This document shows, piece by piece, positions 1-26,679 of a DNA stretch of 64,000 bases. Every line of letters starts with the position of its first letter. Within the stretch, counting starts at the first letter, position 1. Below the pieces are notes generated by a model, which saw only the letters and a program-made list of their open reading frames with translations, was not told the DNA's origin and did not search any database. The position numbers and the translations under genes were made by a program. The DNA comes from Metaphire vulgaris. Its lineage: Eukaryota; Annelida; Clitellata; Crassiclitellata; Megascolecidae. The stretch is from the NCBI GenBank assembly GCA_018105865.1, contig CM030853.1, positions 5,819,075-5,883,074 on the forward strand. Reading direction: 5' to 3'.

Positions 1-435
1 CAGCAAAAGCTGATATAACACAACGAAAACACTACAACAATAGTTAACATCAACTCACCTAACCAATAACCATAATACTGATAAACCAGTGACAGCAACA
101 CAGGCTGGTACTGTGCAGAAACCAATCGGATTCCAATAATTTAATAAATTCAAGTAGTAAACAGTAGACACAAAATCAAGTCTAGTCTTTGCAAAAAAAA
201 ACAACTAAGCAAAAGTTAAATAATATTTTAAACATGAAAGCAGTACGCAAGAGAAGAAATAACAATTGTTCAGTATCTTGTTGAAGCAGTAACTCATCAA
301 TTGAACTGAAGACATCTTTTTTGAGGTCTTTGAAATAAGTCTAAAACAAAGTGTTCATGACATTGAATTTTAATGCAGCAGTCTTTGCAGCAAAATGAAA
401 TGGTTTGTTGGGATAACAATAAAATAGCCAATGCA

Positions 436-488
<53 letters not shown>

Positions 489-1983
489 AATTGCCACATT
501 TTGACCCTTATGGCTATATAAGATCAAGTTTACACGACTGTAGGTTAAAGTCAACCAAGACATAAGTCACAGAGCAAGCATATTGTATGAATTAGACATA
601 TAACAAATTCAATTGAAAACATTACATAAGTACCGTAGCCACTAACAGATTGCACAAACCTATCCACGAATAGCAACATATGAAATGTCACTACAGTTTA
701 CAAGTCAGGTCAGGTCTTCGTCCTCTAGCCATGTCCAGCTATCGACTTTTCCATGACATCTCTCCAAAGTTCTGCCCTTTGCTATTTCTCCCAAGTTCAT
801 TCAGTATTTACAAATGCCATACACACATAGCTGTTCATCTATGTAAAGACAATTATTTAGGTGTATTTTATGGTTTCAAAAATGTTTTAAATTTGAGTAG
901 AAGGTTTCATTATAAACAGCAAAGCCAAATAAATGTTTGATTCAGAAAAAATGCAAAAGAGAATACACAATTTCAAACAACTACAACACTTCCAATACTC
1001 TGAAACACCAGAGCCTCTGAAGAAAAAGCAGGAAAACAGACTACCCAACTCAAATCAAAAGCACAAAACCACATAAGGGGCTGTCCATAAATTGTTGACA
1101 TAATTAATGGACAGCCCCTAAGTTACATATCAACAAGCCACACCTTTTACACATTCTATGTAAAAATACATTTACAAGAATCAAACTTGTAATAATAAAT
1201 CAAAGCTATATCTGATTAAAATTATTCTGCAACGACTTATGCTGCATGCCAGAAGCATCACGGCAAGTAAATCCCATCAATATCTTTGAGAAATTCCATA
1301 TACATGCATAAAAAACCGAAATGTGTTCTGACAGCAAATCAAGTAGACAATATCAAGCATTAGTAATAACAAAACTGTCAGAACAGTGACTAGAATTAAA
1401 GAAATGCTCTGTAACCACACACAATATTTCTATCAATAAAATAACTCGTAAACATTTTAAACAATCAGCAACCAAACCATATTCAGTGACATTAGGGAAG
1501 TAGGGGTGGAAAGGGAGAATGCTTTAAAACAATGTTGATATAAGAAACAAATATTGATTGAAAGCAAATAATATTATTCATATATATTGTTGATATAAGA
1601 ATTGGCCGTTGATTGAAAGCAAATAATATTGGTCGCATAGTGTTGATGTAAGAACCAAATGTTGATTGAAAGCAAATAATATTAGTCATTTAGCCTACGG
1701 ACAGATTATGAGCCACTGTCAACACAAAAATTTCAACATTGATCACACAATACAACTTTGCCACTGAATTTGCACTGCTGTCTACACAAGCAAACAACTC
1801 CAGCTGAAAGATGACACAACACGACGGCGGCGCCATAGCAACAGAGTCCTAGGGTCATCACCAGGTGCATCATCGTCAGCAAAACAAAGTCCCTCGCAGC
1901 AATAGGAGCGCTCAAGAAAACACATCTCCGTCGTCGTACGTCATTCCGCGCGGCACCCAGAAGTTGCTACGGGAACGTGGAAC
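1..1983 (-). other. RAF 3' UTR / downstream region
   Basis: This stretch lies downstream of the RAF stop codon and shows no convincing coding exon on either strand. It holds an AAT microsatellite (about 440-486), a short perfect palindrome at 1076-1118 whose 13-base arms read AGGGGCTGTCCAT, and a locally repeated minus-strand unit at about 1530-1690 (three imperfect copies of about 65 bases ending GATTGAAAGCAAATAATATT). I found no clear AATAAA on the minus strand; ATTAAA-type hexamers occur (for example near 138 and 366), so the transcript end is not placed. Confidence 0.4.
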
Positions 1984-15635
<13,652 letters not shown>

Positions 15636-15756
15636 TAAAGTCCGTTATTAGATGAACCCGGATTACGGATCTCAACCGGACACCCAGTCAAGCAGAACCG
15701 GATCTATTCCACAATCCAAATAGCACCACTTCATAAGTTCATAATGCACAGAAGCA

Positions 15757-15950
15757 CATGGGCGTCCGGAGGGGAGTGCAAGGGGGTGCGATTGCACCCC
15801 CTGGAAAAATTGCGGAGTTACGAACAAAGTATAATTACTTGTTTCTTTCGTCACAAAACCTTGTTTTACACCCCCTTGGAATTTTTTTCATTTCTTTCGT
15901 CACAAGACCCTGTTTTGCACTCCCTGGAAAAATTTCTGCGGACGCCCATG
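15757..15950. mobile_element. hAT-like MITE, perfect 8-bp duplication CAGAAGCA
   Basis: 194 bp with inverted ends CATGGGCGTCCG and CGGACGCCCATG and exact flanks CAGAAGCA at 15749-15756 and 15951-15958. The interior is GCACCCCCTGG-rich, like the elements at 17760 and 21866. Confidence 0.88.
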
Positions 15951-16425
15951 CAGAAGCATCGGCCGATGGCACACTAAGGCACAGTAACACAAGATCCAGG
16001 TCAAATCCAGGGTATCGTCGTATAAGGCCGGTCCTGGCCGGACAACCAGATGGTTATTTCTAGGATTATAAATTTGAGGGTGTCGGTATATTTTGGGGGT
16101 CCATCCTTTGCCGAAAAAGCCTGAAACGTAAAAGAGGTCATCACAGGCTTAGATTTGGAGGGAGCGTTGCATGGAGGTGTCGGTCTCAAATTAGGAGGGT
16201 GTCCTGGCGACGCCACTGAATCATGGAGCCGCCACTGACTACAGAAAGGTGGTTTTGAAAAGTAGTATTTTTTCACGCCAAGAATACGCCTACACGAATG
16301 CATACGATGATATGGTAATAGCGTCGGATCAACTGTCTATTAATCAACTGTGTATTAATATTAGGCCTATCATCTTCAGTGGTTTTCACACAGGCTTACT
16401 TAGCCTCCTAAACCACTTAAAATCG

Positions 16426-16426
<1 letters not shown>

Positions 16427-16524
<98 letters not shown>
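16427..16524. repeat. (ATT)n microsatellite
   Basis: About 98 bases of near-perfect ATT repeat, preceded by the phrase TAGCCTCCTAAACCACTTAA that also precedes the ATT run at 35857. This suggests that both are in the same position within a dispersed element. Confidence 0.95.
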
Positions 16525-17552
16525 CCTATGTATTTTATATCTAGGCCGCAAATCACGAAAATCAACACATTACTGATTCATTTGGTGGGAATGAGATAAT
16601 TTTAGGCTACAGCCTACAGCTCAATGGGAGTCAATGGTATATCGAAAAGTCATGGATTCGATCTTTAAAAGTATACTGCGTTGCTATTAGCCTATTAGGC
16701 CTAGGAGTCTAGGTCCCTAGGTGATATGTGATATCGAATTTTACCGACATAAAGTGCTTCTGTAAGCACCAGCCTATCTGTGATCACGTGCTTAAAGTTG
16801 ATTGGAGTATTAAGACTCTATTAATAGATTGTTCGCACATGTTGTGGCTTGAAACTGGGTATGGTGGTGTCAACATTTGGCACTGCAATACAAGAGATAG
16901 GAGTTCGGTTTCAAGCGGTAAATTTTTGGAGAAAACCAGGATTTGTTCGCCTACATTTGCGCTGGATTCCTTAAAGGTTACCTGGTAAATGCATTTCGGT
17001 GAACATAAACGGCTAGGTAGTAGGTCAACGTATGTTCATTTACTGAGTCACCAAGGCAACTGATATATCTTCTACCTGTATGAATAGCTAATATCTGACC
17101 GTTTGGTGCAGAATATGATGAAAAATATATAATTTATTGCAGTCATTGCTTAATTTCAGTAGTTACATTGACTCAATAGTGTGGTAGAATCTGTTTCCGG
17201 CTTATATTTGGTAATTTTAAGTTTTCGCTGTAAGACATGTCGTAGCCTATTAAAGAGTTATGCAGTGTCCATGTTATACATTGTAATGTAATTGTATTCT
17301 ACTTCTGCTTAGCCCAGTGTTGCAGTTAACAAATGAAGAGCAAACTGTAAGCTGAGTACGTTGTTGTGAACACAAGATCTCGTTCTGTTTAGATCTTAGT
17401 ACCTTTATAATGCCAATTATGCTAATTATTCACTGGGTAGAATGTCAGTTCTGCCATGATTGGTGCGATATTGGCCGTGTTTCAATCCTGGAAGTTTGAG
17501 AATTTGTCTTGGTATTACTCCTTGCTACGCTAGCACCTCAGATTTTATGCAC

Positions 17553-18200
17553 TACATCCTCCATTGGCTTCCGATTTCTTAGCTCATTAAATTCAAACAA
17601 GTAATTATTATTTCTGCAGGACTTCGAGGTCAGGCACCGTCTTACATTACTGAACTTTTCAAACCACTCTCTTCCACTGCACTTCGCCTACTCTGCTCCA
17701 CTGATCGGAAGAATGTTTACGTCTCCAGATCACGAACTGATCTTACTCAGTGTCGAGCAGGCCCATAGGAAGTAGGGGTGCAGAGGGTGCAGACCCCCTG
17801 GAAAAAATCCTAGTGAGGAGTTTTAAATAGAAGAGAGTGAGGACTTTTCTCTTTTTTTTGCTTGCCAAGGTATTTGGAGGATAAAGTAAAGCAAGTGATG
17901 ATCTTTTTTGTTGCTTTTTTCCTTGTCATGGTATTTGAAGGAGATACTTTTTTTGCTCCTCAGAGTTTTTCAGAGACGAATTTTTTTCCCGTTGTCTCAA
18001 CTTTTATCTTCAGAAAATCTGCACCCCCTGCTGAAAATTTGTTCCGATGTCGAGCATTTGCAGTGACTGGACCATTTCTCTAGAATGCTTTGAATCCATC
18101 CATTTGGGCTTTGAACCCATCCATTCGAGCCTCACTCCTTACTCCCTCGCTCTTTTCAATGCAAAAGCCAAAGTCTCACTACTTTATCATGTGGCTCCAA
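17553..18200 (+). pseudogene. CR1/L2-like LINE ORF2 fragment, split by a MITE
   Basis: A plus-strand frame with the LHWLPI, RGQAPSYITELF, RSRTDLTQCRAF and TGPFLWNALNPS-like blocks that end CR1/L2-type reverse transcriptase proteins. An in-frame TAG follows LHWLPIS, and frameshifts are present, so it is dead. A 288-bp MITE (17760-18047) interrupts the frame exactly between duplicated TGTCGAGCA copies; removing it rejoins QCRA to RAFAVTG. Confidence 0.8.
17760..18047. mobile_element. MITE inserted in LINE fragment
   Basis: Bounded by TGTCGAGCA at 17751-17759 and 18048-18056 (8-9 bp duplication, hAT-like). It starts GGCCCATAGGAAGTAGGGG and ends CTGAAAATTTGTTCCGA. Minus-strand GGCAAGCAAAAAAAAGAGAA-type module copies lie near 17850-17870 and 17910. 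A related copy lies inverted at 21866-22130. Confidence 0.8.
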
Positions 18201-18448
18201 TGCCAGGAGCACCTCTTAGTGGAAATATAAGAGGTGCTATACAAATGACACATTTAAATGCCTATGTCTGGCATAGCAGAGAGAACAAAAATGCAATGAG
18301 AAGAGTTTGCTATGCTCTGTAAATTCTGTAATTCTGTTCATTCCAGTTGTTGCCATTCATATTACTTTACACTCCTTGTATTCTTCTTCTTGTTCTTCTT
18401 ACCTTGACTCAGGTCCCTCTCCAAATGTTATCTTTTAGTTCAATCCTA

Positions 18449-18481
<33 letters not shown>

Positions 18482-18500
18482 AGTTTTTGACTGTAGAAAA

Positions 18501-18768
18501 ATGTCTGCCAGTGAAAAAGATGAAGAAATGGAAGACTTGAAGCCAACTGTAAAGAGTTCTAGCAAGAGTTTACTCAAGTATGATCAAAAGATAATTTTCT
18601 ATGCTAGTACTAGTTTAAAATGGAAATCTTTGATAGCTATAGTTTATGTGACCTGACATTCTGTTTAATTTGCTCACCAAAAATTAAACTTTTTATGTTT
18701 GATGTATCTAAACAGATAATAAAAGCTTGATACCAGTAAATATTGCTAAGTAATGGCTAGAACATAGA

Positions 18769-18800
<32 letters not shown>

Positions 18801-21800
18801 TGTTTTATTCAACGACGATTTATATACCGATAGTGCTATTTGCCTGGTGAACCCTAGTCAAGAGCACTTTACAGAGACATCTGGTATGAGATTTTACGAG
18901 AATGCACAGCTTTTTAGGGTTTATTGATTATTTTATATTTTTGCCACCTGTCAATTTAACAACAATTATGCTTTTGTATTCTCAGATCCAGTGATGATGA
19001 TGACTCGTTCAGTTCTGAAGAAAGCGAAATTTCAGAATTAAAGGCATTAGGAACAGCAAATGGCAGTGCAAACACTGGAAAACAAGAAGAAATCTCTCTT
19101 GATTCTGGTAGATGTTTTAGCGTCACTATTGGATAATTAATTACTACTCATAAATTGTGTTGATTTGAAGTAAACATATGCAGTGTATGACTGAATACTG
19201 CATAATTAGGACAGATTAGACAGAGAATGGAGTGTCAATTTTAATATAAATGTTTCTGAGAGGTAATTTGGAAATCTAAATCTGATGACTTGTCATCTTA
19301 TTTGTCAATACAAATGGTAGGAAGGAAATGTTATTGAAAATTTGACTAATGATCAAAATGGATCATTGCTGTTTTCTTGTTGGATGAAATTTCTAACTTT
19401 CTCAGAAATTGTTTATATATGATTTTTTAGGTGATGGGCTATTTTGAAATTATAAATGTTTCTTATAATATGTTGCATGTTGCAAATGAGAATCATATCT
19501 TCTTTGTGTATTTACTTTCTCACTGAATGATAATGTATAATGACTTATCTAAACTGCTGTTATTCTTTATAGTACTCTGAATAGTTTTCACATTCAATAT
19601 TTTCATAATTTCATATAATAATCACAAGTCCTAATGATTAGTGGTTCTTTGGTGACTCTTCTATGCAGAGACATAAGCTTTATTCTTCAGCTTTTTCTTA
19701 TCCATCCCATCTCACCCATTCGTCAGAACTTTTGGCTCATGACTGAAATTCAGCAGCCGGAGATATTTTTAGCCTAGATATTTATTTGCCTGTCCTCCAT
19801 AACACAATGTGCATTAAAATGGTCTGTGTAATATTACTAGCAGGGTGTGATTTGTAGGGGGGAAGGGAGGATTCCCCCCACCCCACTACTGCTACATCCC
19901 CCACCACTACATCCCCACTACTACACTTCCCCAACAACTACTTCCCCCCTAAGCTCGACAGATCGCCCCCACTGCTCCAGGTCACAAATTGCACCCTGAT
20001 TACAACTGGTGCATTTATATCAGATTACGTTATATTTATATATTGTTGTGAAAATTTGACAAAATCTATTGACTTGATTTGATAGATTTTCAAAATATTT
20101 GGCGTCTTCAAAATCAGCTTCAGAACTTACAGAAACAACTTGACCGAGAAAAGAGCAACAAGGCAACCGTAGATAATAAACGAAAGAGTCTGGAAAATGA
20201 TAACAAAACATTAAACCTGTTAGTTTTTTGCTTTCGTTAACTTTCTTATGGGTTGGGATTTCATGCATTACAAGCTTGTCTTTTGTGCATCATGAATGGG
20301 TGCTCTTGAGGTTGATCGGATTGAATCAAATTTGTTTCAGTCATCAGCAGTGTTGTAACTGTTGAAATAGTCAATACTATTTAAATACTATTTAATTAGT
20401 TCTATGCTATTTAAACAACTATTTTAAATAGTTATCGAAATTACCTATTTAAATAGTAGTTATAAATAGTTTAGCACTATTTATAAATACTTGATGTTAA
20501 ATAGTTCTATTATGTTATCATCTCAACAAAACCGCAAACTGACAGACTGGGGATATGACTCTCAAAGTGTAGAAATCACTTAAGTGATAAAACATTTGAG
20601 ACACTGCTGCTCCTCAAAATTAATCAAAACTTTTGGTGAATAACCTAACAGGAGACTGTATTACTTATCATGCAGATAACTAGTGACAGTGCTTTTAGAT
20701 TATAACATTCGCCAGTGGTAAATGATAATGCGGTTTTCATTTTAACATTGAAAAATAAATAGTATTTAAATACTATTTAAATAGATGTGAACTATTGGCT
20801 ATTGAAAAAACTATTTTAAATACTGTTTAAGCTCAACTATTGGCAATAGTATTGAAATAGTCTAGTCAACTACTGGTTCCAAAACTGGTCATCAGATACC
20901 AAAAGTTTACACTTGTGATATTGACTTTGGTCTTTTTGTCTGAAGCTGCTGTCTCCTTTGCTTTTTCCTTGTACTAATTCAAGGCCAAGTTACATCAATG
21001 CAAGATCCTTATGCCTTATGGAAGCATTATTTAGCTACTGTGCTGAACTATTAAATTAAAATGTTGTAATAATGGAGTTTATGCTCTCTTTTATTTGGTA
21101 ATACAGAAGCTGGAGATTTCTTTGTTGAATTTGCAGGAAGATTGAAACTTTAAATAAAGACAAACGAGCTTTGGAACAGCTGAAAATCGAACTTGAAACG
21201 AAGATAAGAAGTCTAAAGTAAGCGTTAAACTTCAGGACTTATAGAGGCAGCTTTAATCATACAATAAGTAAGTAAGTAAAATCTTGTAAATTTATATAGC
21301 ACTTTGGAAAATAGTACAGTAGTAGCTGCTTATTCTTGTGCGCTGATATATGATTTAAAGTGACTTAAGGGGTATTACTGCCTGTGTGAAAGCCACTAGA
21401 TGCACTAATGGGGCTTGAACCTCACTCCGCCAGCCTACCAATTCAGTGCATGACCCACTCTGCCATCTTCCGCCCTCTTTATCAGCGTAATAAATGAGTT
21501 GATGCACTGTAACAAAGGAAACATTGATTAAAATAGTGGGACGATGTTTCTATCTGATTTTACAATTACAAATTGTAACTGTCAGGCATTTTGTAAAGTC
21601 CTTAGAGAAAAGTTGGCCTTAACAGTGCAAAGAATTTTCTTTTACTAATTAATATTTGTGCATACAAGATTTTTAAAAGCCAATTGTTTCTTTTAAGTCT
21701 GAATTTGACGGAAGAACATGAACGGAGAAAGAACGCTGAAATGATGGCAAACAGAGCGAAAGAGCAACTGACGAGAAATGATGAACAGTGCAAAGCGTTA

Positions 21801-24800
21801 GTACTTGTGAAATGCTTCCAGCTTTTGGTACTAATGGAGTATTCACTGATCTTACAGCAGGCACATCGGAACAAATTTTTAGCAGGGGGTGCAGATTTTC
21901 CAAGGTGAGATGTTTGGTTGTCACATTTTTCGGTGGACAAGCCAAAAAGGTCATTTCCTATATATTTTTGAGTCGACAAGCAAAAATGTCCTATATATTT
22001 TTGAGTCGAAAATTCCAAGGGGTGCAGATCTGCACCCCTAGCCTTGTCTTCCAGTGGGTGCACTGCACCCCCTACTTTTTTCCAGGAGGTGCAGCTGCAC
22101 CCCTGCACCCCCACTTTGTATGGGCCTGTCATGTTCAGTTATGATGAACTGGAAGCTGAATGTATTATTATGCTTACTTAGTGCGTTTTTGCTAGGAAAA
22201 AAGAGTTGGGAACTAATTTCACATCTGTTTTGTTGTAAAAAGCATACCATAGATATTAGTAAAATGTTAGTACTTGCAATATTTACATTAGAGATGTGCG
22301 GGTACAGCAAAATGCATACCCTACCCGTACCCGTGGAAAAACTTTTTACCCTACCCTACCCGTACCCGCTAGCGCTATAGCACCCGTAAGCTGTGTGTAC
22401 CTTACCCGTACCACTGTACCGTAACCGACTTTGGTTGGAATTTGGAGTTTTGGATTTGGAATTTTGGACCCGTGATTTGGTGCGTTTCTGGGTACAAGTA
22501 CTACAAGGACCTGTACATGGACCCGTGAACCCGTATCCGTTCCTAGAGACTATAGAGAGGCAACAGTGAAATAGGGGCTACGAAATTGGGATAACTATTC
22601 ATTGTAAATAAATATGCATGTTTAGATTAGGACAGATCTAGTACTTAGGAATCAGGATAATCAGTTAGCCTAAGCCGACACGAATGGGCTTGTTTAAAAT
22701 TTATCCATGATCAGGCATTAGAGCTCAAGTTAAACCACAAAACTTTACCAGAAGAATCGGTCAAAGAGTCCTTGGAGGAGTCAGAGGACGCCATTATAGA
22801 TTTATTACTGATGATGTCAGATTACGTCATCTGTATTTCCTTTATGTTTTCAGTAAGTAAAATTCATGCTGTCTGACAAACTGAACGCGATGTACAAGTT
22901 ATACTAATACACTTTACTCAATATTATTTTTCTATTACTGCATTGCTAATTTGCTATAGTATAGTGAGAAATGAAAAATATAACTTTTCGGTAAAACGGG
23001 TATATACCGTACCGTAGCCGCTATACCCGTACCCGTAGCGCTGTACCCGACCCGTGCCAGTAAAATGTGTACCCTACCCTACCCGTACCCGCGGGTACGG
23101 TACGGGTAGGGTATACCCCGGGTACGGGTATACCCACATCCCTAATTTACATACAATGTAGCTACCGGTAGTTGTTTTTCAACTGTAATTTACGTTGTTC
23201 CTGTGTATTACCACTTAAAAAAGAACTGATTTTAAGTAAAACACGCATGATTGCATATCGATATAAACGAATCTGGCAAAAAAGGTGTGGGAATGCCATT
23301 CCCATGCATTCCCACTGAAAAAGCACTGTGTTACTACTGTTCTAAATTGGATCATGTAATTATTCTTTATAACGATTAATTGTTAACGTATCAAAACTCT
23401 TATACTGATTTTTCTTTATCAAAACCTTGATGTACAGCTTTTAGCATTAGGAGCTTAATTTGTGCAGGTATGCTTGAACTTTTATTGTGTGGTGTAAATT
23501 AAGTTTAAAATGTGAAAAAAGAAAAATACTGTATTTTAATTATTATTTGATTATCTTGTCAACAGTGAAACAGCTGCCAAGCAGAAGGGTGAGATGACTA
23601 TAAGAACTCTTCAAATTCAGCTTCAGAATGCAAATTCAAGTCTTCAACAGGTGAAATTTCATTGAATAACGAGTATAAATGTGACTCAGTAAATGTAAGC
23701 GTAACCAGGATAGTATTTGAGAGTCAGAGCAAGGGGTGGGGGTGGGAAGAAGGCTTAATTTTTTTATTTATTTTTCTAAATAAGTTAGATATATATAAGC
23801 TAATGAAGGCATGAAGTACCTATTGATCAGGAATTTCTCCCTCTACCATTCAAATACCACATTGAATGTCATGCAACAAGCTTAAATGCAGTGACGTGCA
23901 GAGTGGTGGGCGCCCAGGGCCAAGTAGATATTTTGGTGCCCCCATCTAACTAGTTGATGGGCAAAAAGGGTTGCCAAGTCAATTTTGGTGCCCCGTGTGG
24001 TCGGTGCCCAGGGCCACTGCCTCACCAGCCCCTCTGCACGTAATGCTTAAATGTTGCTCAGCAAGTGTAAATATAACTCAATCCACAGTGTGAATGTTAC
24101 TCAACAAGTGTAAATGTAGCTCACTCCACAGTCCACAGGTGTAGATGTAACTCACTCCACAGTCCACAAGTGTAAATGTAACTCACTCCACAGTCCACAG
24201 GTGTAAATGTAACTCACTCCACAGTCCACAGGTGTAGATGTAACTCACTCCACAGTCCACTAGTGTAAATGTAACTCAACAAGTGTAAACGTAGCTCTGC
24301 TAGTGGAATTGCTGATGTGAGATTTTAACAAATAAACTTTGGCAGCACTACTTTTTCAAAGGCTTGACAGAATTCTTACAGGACGGGGTTTTTCACTCTA
24401 AAATATTTGATTTTCAGCTGGAGAGAGAGAAGAACGAATTGCAGAAAAAAGTTCTAGAAAACCAGTCATCAATGATTGTAGCACAGTCATCAGGAAAAGA
24501 GGACCTCAAATCTCAGGTTTGAGTTTTATTGATTGTAAAATTTGTCTAATGGTATTAAATATATTAAAATGCCTCATGGACTACTGTCTTACTGTAATTC
24601 TGTCCAAATTTTAAATAATTGTTTTGAAAATCTCCAGTGTATAACTGTTTTCTAATAGACCTTCCTTATACAGTATATTTGTATGGGGTTTATTGCTTTT
24701 GCTATGGTATTCCACTGGCCCACTGCATAGTTTCACATGTTATTTTGTCTTGACTGAGATGTGTTTAGTCCAAAGCCTTGTATGTACAAGGAGAGCCATT

Positions 24801-26626
24801 CTGTTCGATGATGGCTACCATTATTGTAGTGAATGTCATTGTATTTCTTTAGTGTCCTGATAACTGTGCAGATAATAATTTTCTCTTTTTCAAAACTGTG
24901 AAACAGCTGCTGTTGGACGATGCCTCTGTAAAGTCGGAGGCATCCGATTCAAATGAGATTATTGAGAAACTAAACTTTGAGCTGTCGGTGGCAAAGGTAG
25001 ACAGGCACTTTATCAGCATTGTGGCATGCTTCTTGTGCAGAATTCCACTTTCTGTCATGCTTATGTTATTCACCATCTATTACACACAAGGAATGTTATG
25101 CGAATGTTATGCACTTGTCTTTACCAATCACTATATACGCAAAGCGTTGCAGAAACCTGTGTCACGAATGAAAAAAAATATGTGTCACAATTTGAAATAT
25201 GGCAGATCTGTTGTTAATTGATTTAAAAAAGTTTATTTATCCTTAATTATCTAATTGTCATTCATTTTCCTGACATGACTTATGCTTGAGCATTTGTCGG
25301 CATCCTATTATATATTCTCTTTAACTCACCTTTGAGCTTACCAAGTAAGTTACAGACAGACGAGCAACGTATATTGAAAACTTAAATTCATGCTGCTTTT
25401 TAATTAATCCTTTATCTACACCGTGATCACGAAAATCAGGACCCCCTAGATTAATGCGTATAACTTAACAAACTTTCGACCAATCATGCTGAAATTTTAA
25501 TTATAGTAGGCCTAGGAGGCAGTCTCGATCCTCAAATAATATTTCGCCTCTACGCTGCAGCTGGTACAAGAAAGAAGGACATCACTGGCGCTTGTCTTCT
25601 GCGTGCTCGTCCGACTTTCACTAAGTCCTTAATTGTATCAGTTGGTGTTTCAGCACTCGGTCGTACAGCTATTCACTTCGTCGAGCCGGGGGTGAAAGTT
25701 AACGGACAGTATTACAGAGACGTTCTACTGATTCAGGGACTGCTGCCGGACACCTGAACTTTCTCAGATTATTACACATTCCAACAGGACGGCGCACCGG
25801 CACACAGAGCTCGAGAGACAGTTGAACTGTTAGGTAACAAAACGCCGGACTTCATTCCGCCTACTCTCTGGCCACCCAACAGCCAGGATTTGAATCCGGT
25901 GGATTAATAAATTTGGAGTGTTATGCAGGAACGCGTTCACCGAACAAAAGTCCGTGATATTGAGGACCTGTGACAACGCATCATGCAAGTGTGGGACGAG
26001 ATTGATCAAGGCATCATAGATGCGTCATTCAAACAATTGCGTAGGCGTCTTCGTGCGTGTATTGCAGCAAATGGCGGACCGTTTGAACATAAACTATGAG
26101 TGGAATATCATTAGAACTATCTAAAGTACACGTACTACAACTTTGTTGAATATTACTTGACTTTTCGTTGAGTTATATTCATTAATCTAGGGGGTCCCGA
26201 TTTTCGTGATCACCGTGTATGCAGAGACATACAGCCTCCACTGAGTGAATTGAATCATATACTTTAATAATTATCACAAGACGGAGTCTATGGTATGAGA
26301 AAGTGATGCCAGATTTCCACCATTTTGGTACAATGTTGTTATGGAGTGTTGCAATTAAATGTGTACGCTGTAGATATATAGACAATGGTAACCTTGACAA
26401 CAGTGTACCAAAATGGTGAATATTTGGCGTCAACTTTCGTCTGACTTCGCCATAGATAGACGGCATCTAGTGTATTACAATAAATCTATGAATTGAATAG
26501 ACATAGGTACAGCTGTATGTGTGAGAAATGTATTGAATGCCAAGTCATCAATACATTGATGGTGACATTTGTCAAAGTGCCCTTGACTTTTGGCTTTTGT
26601 CATGCATGTGGTGCTATAAAAATTGT

Positions 26627-26679
<53 letters not shown>

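Larger units (their letters stand above)
15636..18500. other. Divergent intergenic region, RAF to ANKRD26-like
   Basis: RAF (minus) and the coiled-coil gene (plus) are head to head across about 2.9 kb, so both promoters or 5' non-coding exons should lie here. It contains a hAT MITE (15757-15950), an iterated GGGTGTC repeat (about 16075-16245), an ATT microsatellite (16427-16524), a LINE fragment split by a MITE (17553-18200), and an AT run (18454-18481). I saw no ankyrin-repeat exon here. 16530-17550 shows nothing I recognise. Confidence 0.6.

Noticed and set aside
24055..24300. Possible CRISPR-like array
   Set aside because: The units are direct tandem repeats without distinct spacers, in a eukaryotic intron.
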